Positions 31,010 to 43,536 of a stretch of 64,000 nucleotides of DNA are shown here, one piece after another. The position numbers were made by a program, and so were the translations under genes. Positions within the stretch are counted from its first letter, which is position 1. Each line of letters opens with the position of its first letter. Under the pieces are notes generated by a model that was given only the letters and a program-made list of their open reading frames with translations, made no database searches and was not told the origin of the DNA. This stretch comes from Cordilura impudica (Eukaryota > Arthropoda > Insecta > Diptera > Scathophagidae), in NCBI GenBank assembly GCA_963682025.1, contig OY821518.1, forward strand, positions 30,832,032 to 30,896,031, read 5' to 3'.

Positions 31010-31578
31010 TTTTAAAATTTAGTGTATAAGCTTCTATCGGCCATATGATGAACGCTATTGAAATATTTGTGAAAATCGGTCCATGTTCAGACCTAGTCCC
31101 CATACAAATGACTCCTATGTAATCTACTTAAATTGCCATAAGATCCAAATTATTATACAGATCTTGGTCAAATTAGGTTGTGTATGTTTATTATATCCAT
31201 TTATCAGTTGTCCGAAAATAAGCTCTTAAGGACAATTGTTAATCACTGCCTCCATATGAAAGCTGATTCCCGATATTCACTTAAATCTATCAAAAAACAA
31301 AAATATTGCACAGATTTTTCTCAAATTTGGTTTGTTTTAAATATGGTCAGGATCGGTATATTTTCCGACCTAGTCCACATATACATAAATATACAATCCG
31401 ATGTGAACTTTTTCATATGTATGTGAAGGCAAAAAAATTAATAACAATGTTACTCAAATTTTGTTTATGTCTATTTTCTATATTTAATTGGTTAGACCTA
31501 AGAGATTGGGTCCGGGTCTCTAAACGCATGGTATAGGGTATCGTATGATCGGTCTAGGCCGACAATAATTTTCTTACT
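31010..31578 (+). mobile_element. Family A, 5'-truncated copy
   Basis: Starts within the element (GTATAAGCTTCTATCGGCC) and runs to a diverged terminal hairpin (GATCGGTCTAGGCCGAC). Confidence 0.65.
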
Positions 31579-31586
31579 TTTTTTCT

Positions 31587-32065
31587 TTGAATTTATGTCT
31601 TTAAATTAAGTTTGCAAATTAAAAATATCTCACGAAGCCGCAAGGCTTGTGTGTAGTATGATATTTGTATATTAATAAAAAAATCGTTATCGTCATATTT
31701 TGCTTTCCACCAATGTTTGTGTGTATGTATGTATGTATGTTTGCATGTGTGTATGACTGTTTTAGTGTATTTCTTGTATTTATATCTGCGATGGTTTAAG
31801 TAAGTGAATTAAGCACATTTTGTAATTAAACTCTACGGATCAGAATCTGCACCCTGTAAACCAGAATCAGTAATACTCGTATTTAATAACACATGTACTG
31901 ACACACATTCATCCATTTAATGACAGCAGACTTACTGGCGTAAGTAAAATACAGATTATTTATATTTACATACTTATGATAATAAATGCCATATGTAAGA
32001 TATATTATTATTTCTTTTCCTGTGAATCGTCAGCAAAACCAAGATCAAAGATTACAGACTTCCAT
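31587..32065. repeat. Repeat I, copy 2
   Basis: Second copy of the sequence at 18662-19085 with the same block order. It includes a GTATGTATGTATGT expansion at 31720. Confidence 0.6.
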
Positions 32066-32227
32066 TTATATGCAGGTTCATATATAAAATCTTTTGAGAT
32101 GTGTTCTTTGTCGAGGACAGGGACAGTGAAAGATTTTATTATAAGAAAGAACTCCAAATTAGATTCTTACAAATAACAGCTTCATACATTTTCAGCTAAT
32201 TTTAGTTTCAGACAGATTTAAATTAGA

Positions 32228-32525
32228 ATACGCGCAGGGGGGTAAATTTATATTTCACAATACAATTACAAAAACAGCGTAACACAAATCGGTGAGAGCT
32301 GTAACACAAATAGGTGTATGACTTATGATGATATAAAATTGTTTTTTTTTTTTACTTATATACGTTTATATTGGGATATTTTTAACGTTTTACAGCAAAG
32401 GGTTGTTGAATTAACTGAAACAGTTTTTGTTATATGTGATACATAGATGACGCTTTCTGTTTGATGTTAAAAAATGACATAAAACAATCTCCCCTGTGAT
32501 CGGACTCACATGGTTTTTTTTTTTT
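32228..32525 (-). mobile_element. Family F element, short copy
   Basis: Has the GCGCAGGGGGGTAAATTT end and the CTCCCCTGTGATCGGACTCA CATG end, but only about 300 bp and no heptamer array between them. Confidence 0.55.
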
Positions 32526-32559
32526 GACATGGGAGCGGAAACTATAAACCAGGTTTGTT

Positions 32560-33530
32560 AATCTACATATATAAAAGAGCTGTAGGTTCCTCTCTCGGCG
32601 TAAAGTCCCACTAAGAGCGGATTTTTAAAAATTCTTACATTAACGGGGTAAAAGCGGACAAAAAGGGGAAAATGGTAACAAATTAATCTATGAAGATTTG
32701 GTGTAGACTCCATCCGAGGAACAAATGTGGGCTCAGGACTAATTTTTTCGAAATTCGGCCATTTAAGGGGAAAAAAAACGGCCAAAAAGGTTAAAAATTT
32801 TACCTTTCTGCATCTTCTTCACATATTAATCTATATATATGAACTTTGTTACACAGTCTCACCCGAATACGTGGGCATCAATCAATAATGATTTTATTGC
32901 TAACTCTAACGTCTAGGGGAGGAAAAACGGCCAAAAAGGGGAGAAATTGAATATTTGGTATCTACTAAACAAACGAAACTAAGAATATGAAATATGGTTT
33001 GTGGATTCCACTAGACATAGAGGAAAACTTTTGGAAATTCGGATGTTAAGGGGGGTAAAAACGGTACCTTTGCATATTCTTAACATATTAGTCTATATTT
33101 ATGAATTTTGGTATATAGACCCCACCCAATATGTGGGCATCAGTCAAGGGTGAATATATCGGTAATTCTAACATGTAGGGGAAGAAAAACGGTCAAAGAG
33201 GGGAGAAATAATACATCTGATATTTTCTAAACAAACGAATATAAAATATACTTTGTGGATTCCCCTAAATATAGAAACATCAAATGAGACGAAATATTTT
33301 GGAAATTCGGAAGATAAAGGGGGGGGGGCGGGCAAAAAAGGCCTGTAAGTGTAAAAGTGTACCTTTTTGTATCTTCTTTACAAAGTAATTTAGGAAAATG
33401 AAATTTGATATGTAGATTCTACCAGAGACACAAACATCGGAGAAGAATAAAATTTGTTTTAATTCGAGCCTTTGGGGGAGTAAAAACTGGTAAATTTTCC
33501 TTTAAAAGTAAATTTTCTTAAGAAACCAAG
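32560..33530 (+). repeat. Diverged tandem array, period about 265 bp
   Basis: The block GGGGAGGAAAAACGGCCAAA recurs as GGGGAAGAAAAACGGTCAAA 262 bp later. CACCC(G/A)A(A/T)ACGTGGGCATCA-type blocks and TACCTTT...CATATT blocks recur with similar spacing. About 3.5 units, no coding region. The 5' edge ATCTACATATATAAAAGAGC could be an element end. Confidence 0.5.
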
Positions 33531-33536
33531 AAAGAA

Positions 33537-33890
33537 AACGATAGTCGGTTTAGACCGTTACCCTATAACATGCGTTTACAGAATTGGTCTTAGGTGCAAC
33601 TAATTGGGTTTAAAAACATCATAAACCAAATCTACGTCGAAAATTGGACCGATCCTAACCATATGTGGTAAAGTCACTTATATTTTGCAGCAACATATAA
33701 GGTTAATTTTGGTCTACGGATTATGGATGTAATAGACACACACAAACCCAGTTCGACAGAGATTTATTAGATAATTTGGATCTTATGGGAAGTTAAGTCG
33801 ATATCATAGGGGTTATTTGAATGGGGACTAGTTGTGAACATGCACCCATTTTCACCAATTTCAACAGCGTTTGTCCTATGGCTTCAGTTA
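33537..33890 (-). mobile_element. Family A, 3' half
   Basis: Diverged copy beginning at GATAGTCGGTTTAGACCG and ending in the middle of the element. Confidence 0.6.
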
Positions 33891-35179
33891 CTTCCTTTCC
33901 AAACTAAGCCATCGATATTACAAATAATATTATTTTTGAATAATTTTCGAACCTGTTATGAATAAAAAAGTGGTACTTAAATATTGTAGGTGGTAATACA
34001 TCGGAAATGTTTACAAAATTATGTATATTTTTACGAAATCACTATTGTGTGTTCTATATTGGAAGATAACACATTTGTTAAAAAAGATACAAAAAACAAA
34101 TAGATAATTGCAAAGAAATATTTTTGTAGTGATGCCAAAACAGTGGAAACTTTTAAATTTCTTTTAAATATTTATAGATTCTGTTGTTTTCTTTCAATTA
34201 TTATAAAATACTGGCAAGAATAAAGTTTTACGAACCAAACCAGAATAATAGATGATTTTAGTGATGAACGCAGGCAAAAGAATATTTGTGAGAAATATTC
34301 TATGAATAAAGCCATAAAAGCGTCTGGCTAGCATTAATTTTGCTAAAGAATGCATGAACTGGAATGAGTATACTGTTGGCAAATAGTGTTGTCTAGAAAA
34401 TTATATACTTAAATGGCCATAAAACCGCTAACACTTCGGGAGTTTTACTGAAATAAATTAATACAATCGTTCAGTATAGAAATCATCCACCCTCCAAGAT
34501 CATGACCATCATTTTATTTCACAGTGTTATTGTATGGTAAAGGTTTCCATTGTTTTGTCAACAGCATAAAAATGTTAATTGTTTCTGAAGTTATATTAAT
34601 ATCTCTTCTTTGTTAAATAAATAAAACATACAAATGTGTATTTTAATAAAAGAGCCCAAGTCGTCAAAAATATTTATTGTTAAAAGTTTCCATCGTATTA
34701 TCATTCACACTATATTTCTTATTGATTTAAAATATTATTCTGGCTTAAATAAAGAACATAATAATTACGGTAACAACGTAGCGGGTAAACAGCTAGTCTG
34801 ATTATATATGAAGAGCTGTGGTTACAACATGAACCAATTATGACATTTATATGGGGTTGGGTCTCAACATTTACTAATAACTTACAATTTCAAAGAGACA
34901 AGTTCGCTAAACTGCAAACTTAAATCTTTGTAACGTATAGTTGGATTATAAGATTTATATGGAAATTTCCATAGACGGACGGACATCCTTAGCAATTTCG
35001 AATCTATGATATATCAGCAATACAAAAAGTACAGGTAGTTCGTTAAAATTACAAATAAATAACTTTATATTTGTAATTTTCCCGCTGGCCACATGATTGC
35101 AACAAGACTTTTAGACCGGTCTAAACTTTAAAACTGTTTAGTCATTCTTGCAACTTTCAAGCAATATATTTTAATAAAA
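33891..35179. other. Unassigned DNA with small repeat scraps
   Basis: 34130-34165 is a scrap of family C (TAGTGATGCCAAAACAGTGG). 34820-35000 contains a degraded family A piece ending in GACGGACGGACATCC. No gene recognised. Confidence 0.45.
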
Positions 35180-35613
35180 ACAAGTAAGAGTGTCAAATTC
35201 GGTTTCGGTTTGAGTATTGATAATAAATGTAAACAAAATATTGGAAAAAGTAAACAATTTGTTAAACTAAATACCAAATTATTTCAGAAAATTCTTTGTG
35301 TTGGTTTTCGTCTTTTCTATTATTTCGGATTTATTTTGGTGTTTGCTTTTTGGTCATTGGTGATCGGCATGCATTTAGGTTATATACCTATATGCATGCG
35401 TTTCCGGTTATATGACATAACTTCTCGTTTAATTTAGTTTTTGCTAATTAAATAGCTCGCCCTAACCTACATTGCAAAGGTAATGGTTGTGTAGGGTGGC
35501 TATATGCATTATATCATGCTAATTGGAGATGGCTGTATAGTTTCTTTTAACTGGCCAAATATTTCTTCATTGCGGCCATATAGGTCGGATGGAGTAACAA
35601 AATAATAACCAAA

Positions 35614-36398
35614 ACAAGTAAGAAAATTATAGTCGGTCTAGACCGACTATACGATACCCTATACCATGCGTTTAGAAACACTATCTCTTAGGCCCAACTA
35701 ACTGGACATTGAAAATAAGCAAAAACCAAATTTGAGTGGGATTTTTATTAATTTTTTTGGCTGCAGATATGAAAAAGTTCATATCGGATGCTATATTTAT
35801 AAAGGGACTAGGTCCAAAAATGGACCGATCCTGATCATGTTTGGTAAAATCTCTTATATTTTCCAAAAATATATACAAACAAAATTTGAGAAGAATCAGT
35901 GCAATATTTTTGTTTTTTAATAGATTTAAGTGAAGATCGGGAAGCAGCTCTATATGGGGTCAAAGGGATCATTTTTGGACTACTCATTAGTGGATGTAAT
36001 GAACGCATACAGACCCAATTTGAGTAAGATCTATATGACAATTTGGATCTTATGGCAATTTATGTCGATTTCATATGGGTAATTTGTATGGGGGCTAGGT
36101 CTGAACATGGACCGATTCTCACCAGTTTCAATAGCGTTCATCCCTTGGCCAATAAAAGCTTATATACCAAATTTCGTCAAAATATATTCATATTTGCGAC
36201 CTGCAGTTTGATTACAAGCTTTACATGGACACACAGACGGACGGACGGACGGACGGACGGACATTGTTAAATCAACTCAGAAAGTGATTCTGATTCGATC
36301 GGTATAATTAAAGATGGGTCTAGGTCAAATATTTTTGGTTGTTACAAACAGCAGCACAAAGTCATTATACCCAAACCACATAGTGGTATAGGGTATAA
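35614..36398 (-). mobile_element. Family A, near full length
   Basis: AACAAGTAAGAAAATTATAG, the AGTCGGTCTAGACCGACT hairpin, a (GGAC)n tract at 36236-36261 and the closing TATACCC-type hairpin. Very similar to the opposite copy at 36775-37570. Confidence 0.75.
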
Positions 36399-36774
36399 AT
36401 ATTCAAATTAGGGATGCCAAACGCAAAAAACCAAATGTCCCAAACATTTTAAATAAAATAATTTGTTATCTTTATTTTCTGAAAAACGTCAAATATTCAT
36501 CCAAAAAAAAATTGTGAAAAATAATATATGTATAAATAACATTCTCATCAAATTGCGTTTATTTATGTAACAATTTTTATGTTCGCAATTCTTAAATATC
36601 ATTTGAGGTTTTCTAAAATTCATTGAATTTAAATTAATGTTTTCTGTAGTCCGATTCTGTAAATTTCAACGATCCGACAACAGCAAAATATATCGACAGA
36701 TATTGTTGTTTGCACTAAGGAATAAGTGATTCACTAAGTATATACATCTTAACGACAGTCGACAAATCTATTTT

Positions 36775-37570
36775 TATACCCTATACCACTATGTGGTTTG
36801 GGTATAATGACTTTGTGCTGCTGTTTGTAACAACCAAAAATATTTGACCTAGACCCATCTTTAATTATACCGATCGAATCAGAATCACTTTCTGAGTTGA
36901 TTTAACAATGTCCGTCCGTCCGTCCGTCCGTCCGTCCGTCCGTCCGTCTGTGTGTCCATGTAAAGCTTGTAATCAAACTGCAGGTCGCAAATATGAATAT
37001 ATTTTGATGAAATTTGGTATATAAGCATTTATCGGCCATGGGATGAACGCTAATGAAATTGGTGAGAATCGGTCCATGTTCAGACCTAGCCCCCATACAA
37101 ATTACCCATATGAAATCGACATAAATTGCCATAAGATCCAAATTGTCATATAGATCTTACTCAAATTGGGTTTGTATGCGTTCATTACATCCACTAATGA
37201 GTAGTCCAAAAATGATCCCTTTGACCCCATATAGAGCTGCTTCCCGATCTTCAGTTAAATCTATTAAAAAACAAAAATATTGCACTGATTCTTCTCAAAT
37301 TTTGTTTGTACATATTTTTGCAAAATACAAGAGACTTTACCAAACATGATCAGGATCGGTCCATTTTTGGACCTAGCCCCTTTATAGATATAGCATCCGA
37401 TATGAACTTTTTTATATCTGCAGCCAAAAAAATTAATAAAAATCCCACTCAAATTTGGTTTTTGCTTATTTTTTATGTCCAGTTAGTTGGGCCTAAGAGA
37501 TAGGGTTTCTAAACGCATGGTATAGGGTATCGTATAGTCGGTCTAGACCGACTATAATTTTCTTACTTGT
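36775..37570 (+). mobile_element. Family A, near full length, with datable empty site
   Basis: TATACCCTATACCACTATG to CTTACTTGTT, with (GTCC)n at 36909-36947. Family C copy 3 reads AATCTATTTTTCTATTTAT (in reverse complement near 45784-45800) where this copy has the insertion. So the element sits between T and T with no duplication. Confidence 0.8.
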
Positions 37571-38817
37571 TCTATTTATATAAATTGTAAGCGAGTAGCA
37601 TCTCCGTCAAAATAAGCGAAAAACACAGAGAATAGAAAAAAAACAAATTACTTCGTGTGTGACCGGATGATTTTATGTTTATGTTTTATATCTCTATTTT
37701 TTTTTTTACTAATATATCTGTTTATTTATGTGAAAATGAAATAATGAATTGAATATGCTATTTAATTTTTTTATTTATATAAAAAAGTTTTTTAATAAAA
37801 GCAAAATATTTTCACTATTTTATGATTTTTATTTATGTATGACGACATTTCAACCTAAAAATTTAAGTTTTTATCGATTGAATAAACAACACAAAAATGG
37901 TTGTCGTTTAGATAACAACAACAGCTGACTTTAACAATAGCGTATATCGTTTAAAAATTTTACTGATAATTTTGCTTTTCTTTTTTAACGATTCGACAAT
38001 CGTTAAAAGAAGTTACTGAAAGCTATTAATTTCTCCTGAATGGCAATATTTTTTTTTTTTAATTTAAACATTTTTTAAATGCAAACATATTTGGTGTTTT
38101 TTTGGAATTTCAATTTGTGTTTAACGAATAAAATTTATATATTAAAGATGCAATTGATGTCTTCTAAATTTAAAATTATTTCCGACGTTTTGATATGATT
38201 TTCTGAAATTCAATTAATATTTTCTAATATATAATTTGAAATTTTAATTCCAGTTTTTAGAATTGATATATTCTAAAATTTGAATGGAAAATTTAAAAAG
38301 TGCAATTTTGTATTAAGTGAATACTAATGCTTTAGTAATTATAAACAATTTTTAAAAATTAGATGTAATCGCAATCAGATATTTTGTAGGTAAGGCAGAA
38401 TAATAGTTCTATATAACTATGTAGAAAGCAAAAAACTCATTGATGAACTCGGTAACTTTATTTTGTAAAGACAACAAAAAGTTAACATGCCAAACTTATG
38501 TTCATATTTGTAAAATAATAATGAAAAAACGTATGAAATAAAAGACCAGCCCGTGTATACACTTAACATTGTGCTGTATGATATCTATTTGGCATTCATG
38601 TTAAAATAGAAATAACTATGTATTGCAAAGTTAATTAGAACAAAAATTGCGGCGTTATCTACTGTGGCTGAGCAAAATGAAGTGACACTCTGTCAATGCA
38701 AAAGAAATGTATTTTCCCCACAACAAAATATTGCAGAATTTTATGTAAATAAAATAATATACCGATTTATTTCTAACATGCTGTTATTATGGATGTACAT
38801 ATATAGAATATATGTAA

Positions 38818-39482
38818 CGGGTGATTTTTTTGAGGTTAGGATTTTCATGCATTAGTATTTGACAGATCACGTGGGATTTCAGACATGGTGTCAAAGAGAA
38901 AGATGCTCAGTATGCTTTGACATTTCATCATGAATAGACTTACTAACGAGCAACGCTTGCAAATCATTGAATTTTATTACCAAAATCAGTGTTCGGTTCG
39001 AAATGTGTTTCGCGCTTTACGTCCGATTTATGGTCTACATAATCGACCAAGTGAGCAAACAATTAATGCGATTGTGACCAAGTTTCGCACTCAGTTTACT
39101 TTATTGGACATTAAACCAACCACACGAATGCGTACAGTGCGTACAGAAGAGAATATTGCGTCTGTTTCTGAGAGTGTTACTGAAGACCGTGAAATGTCGA
39201 TTCGTCGCCGTTCGCAGCAATTGGGTTTGTGTTATTCGACCACATGGAAGATTTTACGCAAAGATCTTGGTGTAAAACCGTATAAAATACAGCTCGTGCA
39301 AGAACTGAAGCCGAACGATCTGCCACAACGTCTATTTTCAGTGAATGGGCCCTAGAAAAGTTGGCAGAAAATCCGCTTTTTTATCGACAAATTTTGTTCA
39401 GCGATGAGGCTCATTTCTGGTTGAATGGCTTCGTAAATAAGCAAAATTGCCGTATTTGGAGTGAAGAGCAACCAGAAGATCT
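38818..39482 (+). pseudogene. Tc1/mariner-type (IS630) transposase, 3'-truncated
   Basis: The left end GGGTGATTTTTTTGAGGTTA matches the typical TIR of this insect family. The ATG at 38930 opens MNRLTNEQRLQIIEFYYQNQ, SVRNVFRALRPIYG, ATTxxxRTEENIA-type linker sequence and RRSQQLGLCYSTTWKILRKD, a paired-type DNA-binding domain. A 1-bp frame change near 39340 and a stop (39353) precede MAENPLFYRQILFSDEAHFW, where SDEAHF holds the first catalytic Asp. At 39481 the frame runs into family C sequence at a GATCTA junction. The second and third catalytic residues are therefore lost, and the last 20 residues of the frame are not transposase. Confidence 0.85.
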
Positions 39483-40342
39483 ACTAAATTTTTTTAGTGA
39501 TGCCAAAACAATGGAAACTTTTAAATTTTTCTACCAGAGTTGATAAAAAATGTACAAAGGGTTAGTTTTTATTATATTATAGCACAACGACCACAAAAGC
39601 AACAAGTCCAGCTATGACAACAACACAGCATTTAGAATAACAACAAGAACAATATAGAAACATCATATTTTTCATTTTTTTTTTTAATTTTTCAGAGATT
39701 TCCCTGGACCTGTTCCACCGATTTTAATGATTTTTGAAATAGAAATCTTCCCATGAATTTGGAAAATCATTCTCACTAAAAATGATAACCTTAGCTATCC
39801 TATGGAGGGCGTGATCGTGACAAGAACCACATAGAAAATTATATTTTTTCAGGACTTTTTAGTTCTTCATTCAAATCTCGGGCCTTAATTGACTGATTTG
39901 GACGATTTTAAATAGTAAACTTCTCAGGATATCAATGAATCATTTTTTATGTCAACGAGCACCCTAGCTACCCAATTGATGCCGGACAGATGGACAGACG
40001 GACATCGCTATATCAACTCCGGTTGTTATAAAGATCACAAATATATATATTTTATGGGGTCCAAAATTTTTTTTCTAATTATTACAAACGGAATGACAAA
40101 CTTATATATACCCTCTGCACACTGGAGTGGAGGGTATAGTAAAAAAAAGTTTGTTTGCACAAAAGACAGAAAAGCTTACATAAGTATTTTATTGTCCCTG
40201 AAGATCAATTTGTGAGTATAATTCCTTTAACTGACATGTCCAATCATGCATCATGTCAATTAATTTATTGTTGAATAAAAAATGTATATAAAAAAGTATA
40301 TAAAAGATAAAACTACGGACATACTTTCAATTTAAAACCACT

Positions 40343-41003
40343 AAGAAAATTATAGTCGGTCTAGACCGACTTTACAATGCCGTACACCATACCTTTCAAG
40401 AGAGGGTCTTAGATCCAACTTTGCTGAGGCATTAACTGGATATAGAAATTAAGCATAAACCAAATTTTAGTGGTATTGTTATGAATTTGTGGCATAAAGA
40501 TATGAAAAAGCCAATTTCTGATATTATATTTATATGGGGACTAGATCAAAAAATGGACCTATCAAAACCATATTTGGAAAAGTCACTAGCTTTTACGAAT
40601 TTTTAAAAAATTTACATTATTTTCGTTTTTGATAGATTTAAATGAAGATCGCGAGTCAGTTTTATATGGGGACTACGACTAAAAATAACCCTATAGGGCT
40701 TATTTAAGTGGATATAATGCATAGACATACACCAGATTACATATATATAAATATATATATATATAAAGATATGATAATCTGGATCTTCCGACCATTTTAA
40801 TCGGTCTGGGTAGTAGTTATTTGTGTGTGGCTAGGTCTGAACATATACTGATTTCCACCAATTGCTTAGGCAGAGAGACGTACAGACAGAAAAACAAACA
40901 GAAGGACGGATGGGTGGATATCGCTAAAAGTGATTCTGGGTGTAGGTCAAAGATTTACAAACATCATCACAAATTCATTATATTCTCACCATATAGGGTA
41001 TAA
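40343..41003 (-). mobile_element. Family A, diverged copy
   Basis: Starts at the AGTCGGTCTAGACCGACT hairpin and retains internal order. An (AT)n expansion lies at 40741-40766 and the 5' end is degraded. Confidence 0.6.
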
Positions 41004-41289
41004 ATAAAGTGCAGAAGCATAATGGAAATCACAAACAGACATTCGTATACAAGTGCTCGTAAAGACAACAAAAATATAAAAAAAATTATGCAGAAAATTT
41101 CATGTACACAATTAAAAGAGTTGTAATTATAATCCTGGTCAGACTAACTGTTTAAAAACATATCTGTTTTCAAAGTTCAATTGGAAGTACTTAAGCAATG
41201 ATGGATTTATGTAACAGTAAGTAGCCTACGTTGGAGTGGTTTTATGCAAGTGTAATCGTATGTTTGTAAGTATATCCATGTCTGTATAC

Positions 41290-42740
41290 TAGGGTGGCCC
41301 TTCATTATATGGAGAAAAAAAAGTCTTCAAATTCTCGGGCGCACCCCCTAGAATAGCAAAACAGCTGAGAAATACAAAGTTTTGGGCCAATCAAAAAACA
41401 TTTAGAGGTGGCTCAACGCGATTGAAAATTTCCAGTGTGTTTATATGGGGAAAATATGACTATCTTTCAGATTTTACGAAAATTTCATTGTGTGGTTTAA
41501 GTCATCCGACAAATTGTTATATAATTCGGGATCAGTATTAAATTATCTTCTCAAAAAGCTATAAAAACTCAAAATCGAATTAAAATTCGCCAAGGAACTT
41601 CAAATGCCCCAGACCACTTTTGTGCCAAAAAAAACTAGGTCATGAAATTTGATGGCATTTTTTTTTTTCAACTTTAAGAAATTAATTAAAGTCAACATTT
41701 TGTTTTAGTCTCTATACCTGTAGTAATCAGATATGAAGCATTGTTTTATTACCACCTTGTTAACCTATTAATAAGCATTAAGACCAAAAATGGAAATTTT
41801 TTTGATAAAATTTTGAAAACTCCTTTTTCAAGTTTTAAAAAATTTTCTTAAACAAAATTTAAAAAAATAGTTCTGGCACTTTAAATGCTTGTTAAAAGCA
41901 TACTAGATATTAACTGTGTGAATTTTCAGGTAAATCCCTATGCCAGAATATTTTTGACAAGGATTTTTTTTTTGCGGATTTCGAGAAAAATGGGATTTTG
42001 ATAAAATATTCTGTAAGTGTACTCCTTCTAAATACTTTGTTTAAAAAATTTATCAGTTTTCTACTTTTAAATGTTATATTTTATCTCACTAGCCTGGGGT
42101 TTCGGAAAAAAAAATAATATGACACCATTAACCCTTTTGTAATTGGGGTCACATATGACCCCAAGCTAATAAGAAACAATTTATTCAAAAAATTCAAATA
42201 TTTCGAATTTTGAGATGTGACACTTAAAACATATTAACCAAATGTGCAAGTCTTCCATGCCAAAAATTTGGAATAAATCAAACAACGTTAACCCATTCCT
42301 TGCCGAGGCTAAACTTTGAATTTTGGCATATTTTAAAAAATTAATTGATCTAGTAAAGTAGATGAAACCCTTACTAATGGTTCGGAAATAAAATTGCGTT
42401 ATATTTTACGAAAACTTATTCTTATGTGCTCCTAGGGTTAAAATGATTCAAAAATCGACAGTATATGCAAAATATTTGAATTTTTTGACTTAATCGTCCT
42501 ATCCTAGCTTGGGGTCACTTGTGGCGCCAAGTCCAAATGGGTTAATGACGTCAAATTATAAAATCATCATAATCATCAAATCATAAAAATCGGTAAAATA
42601 TAGCACAATTTGAAATTTTTAATCACCTCAAAAAAATTTTTTTTGATTGACCCAAAACTTTCTCAGTTTTTTTTTTTTCGCATATATCTAGGGGATGAGA
42701 CCGAGAGTTTGAACACTTTTTTTTATTAAGGGCCACCCTA
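41290..42740 (+). mobile_element. Family D element, complete, 8-bp duplication
   Basis: The ends TAGGGTGGCCCTTCATTAT and, inverted, TAGGGTGGCCCTTAATAAAA, bound 1451 bp. The flanks CTGTATAC and ATGTATAC match at 7 of 8. An 8-bp duplication and TAGGG ends fit hAT or P superfamilies. No coding region. Inside are the palindromes GGGGTCACATATGACCCC and a CCCATTTGGACTTGG motif in several places. Confidence 0.75.
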
Positions 42741-42871
42741 ATGTATACGTTGTAAGTTTGATAATGAGGACATCTAGCCACTATTCGAAAACCAATATAT
42801 GATTTAAGCTACATCACTGACAGGCAGACTTGCTTATCTGCTGATTCTGTAATGATGATGTATGATAAATA

Positions 42872-43300
42872 TTTGTACCCTACATCACTACGTAATGAGG
42901 CTGTAATTAGTTTGTGCTGATGTTTGTAACTACCAAAACTATTTGACCTAGACCAACTGTTATTATACCGATCGACTCCAAGTCACTTTTTGAATCATCT
43001 TGACGATGTCCATCCGTCCTTCCTTCTGTCTGTCCGTCCACGTAAATATTTGAATAAAATCGCAGGTCGCAAATATTAATATATTTTGAAGAAATTCGGT
43101 ATGTAAATTTCTATCGGAAATAGGCCGAATACTTTTAAAATTGGTAAAAATCGGTGTATGTTCAGACCTAGCACCCTCCAAATAACCCCTATTACACCGA
43201 TTTAAATGGTCTTAAGATCCAGATTATCATATTTATTCGATAAAATTTGGAGTATGTATGTCTGTTATACCCACTAATCAGTAGTCCAAAAATAACCACT
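42872..43300 (+). mobile_element. Family A, 5' half, diverged
   Basis: GTACCCTACATCACTACGTAA, a (GTCC/TTCC)n tract at 43008-43040 and 'TCAGACCTAGCACCCTCCAAA'. It ends near the CCAAAAATAACC block. Confidence 0.6.
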
Positions 43301-43536
43301 GCAGGACCATTAGTAGTAGTAGCAGTAGTATTAATTCTTTATTTAATTATGTTATTTTAAATATTACATAAAATCTTAAAGAAAAATGAGAAACTATATA
43401 ATATAAATTTAATTTCTTTTTTTTAATTTTTAATTTTTCATTTTTTTTAGTTTCATTTTTAATTTTTCGTTTTTCATTTTGCATTTTTAATTTTTCAGTT
43501 TTTATTTTTCATATTATATTTTCATTTTTCATTTTT

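Larger units (their letters stand above)
35180..40138 (+). mobile_element. Family C element, copy 2, with three nested insertions
   Basis: Begins AAGTAAGAGTGTCAAATTCG and ends CCCTCTGCACACTGGAGTGG AGGGTATA. It is interrupted by two family A copies (35614-36398 minus; 36775-37570 plus) and by a truncated mariner-type element (38818-39482) that also replaces about 250 bp of C. Copy 3 lacks the second A insertion and so records the empty site. Confidence 0.7.
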
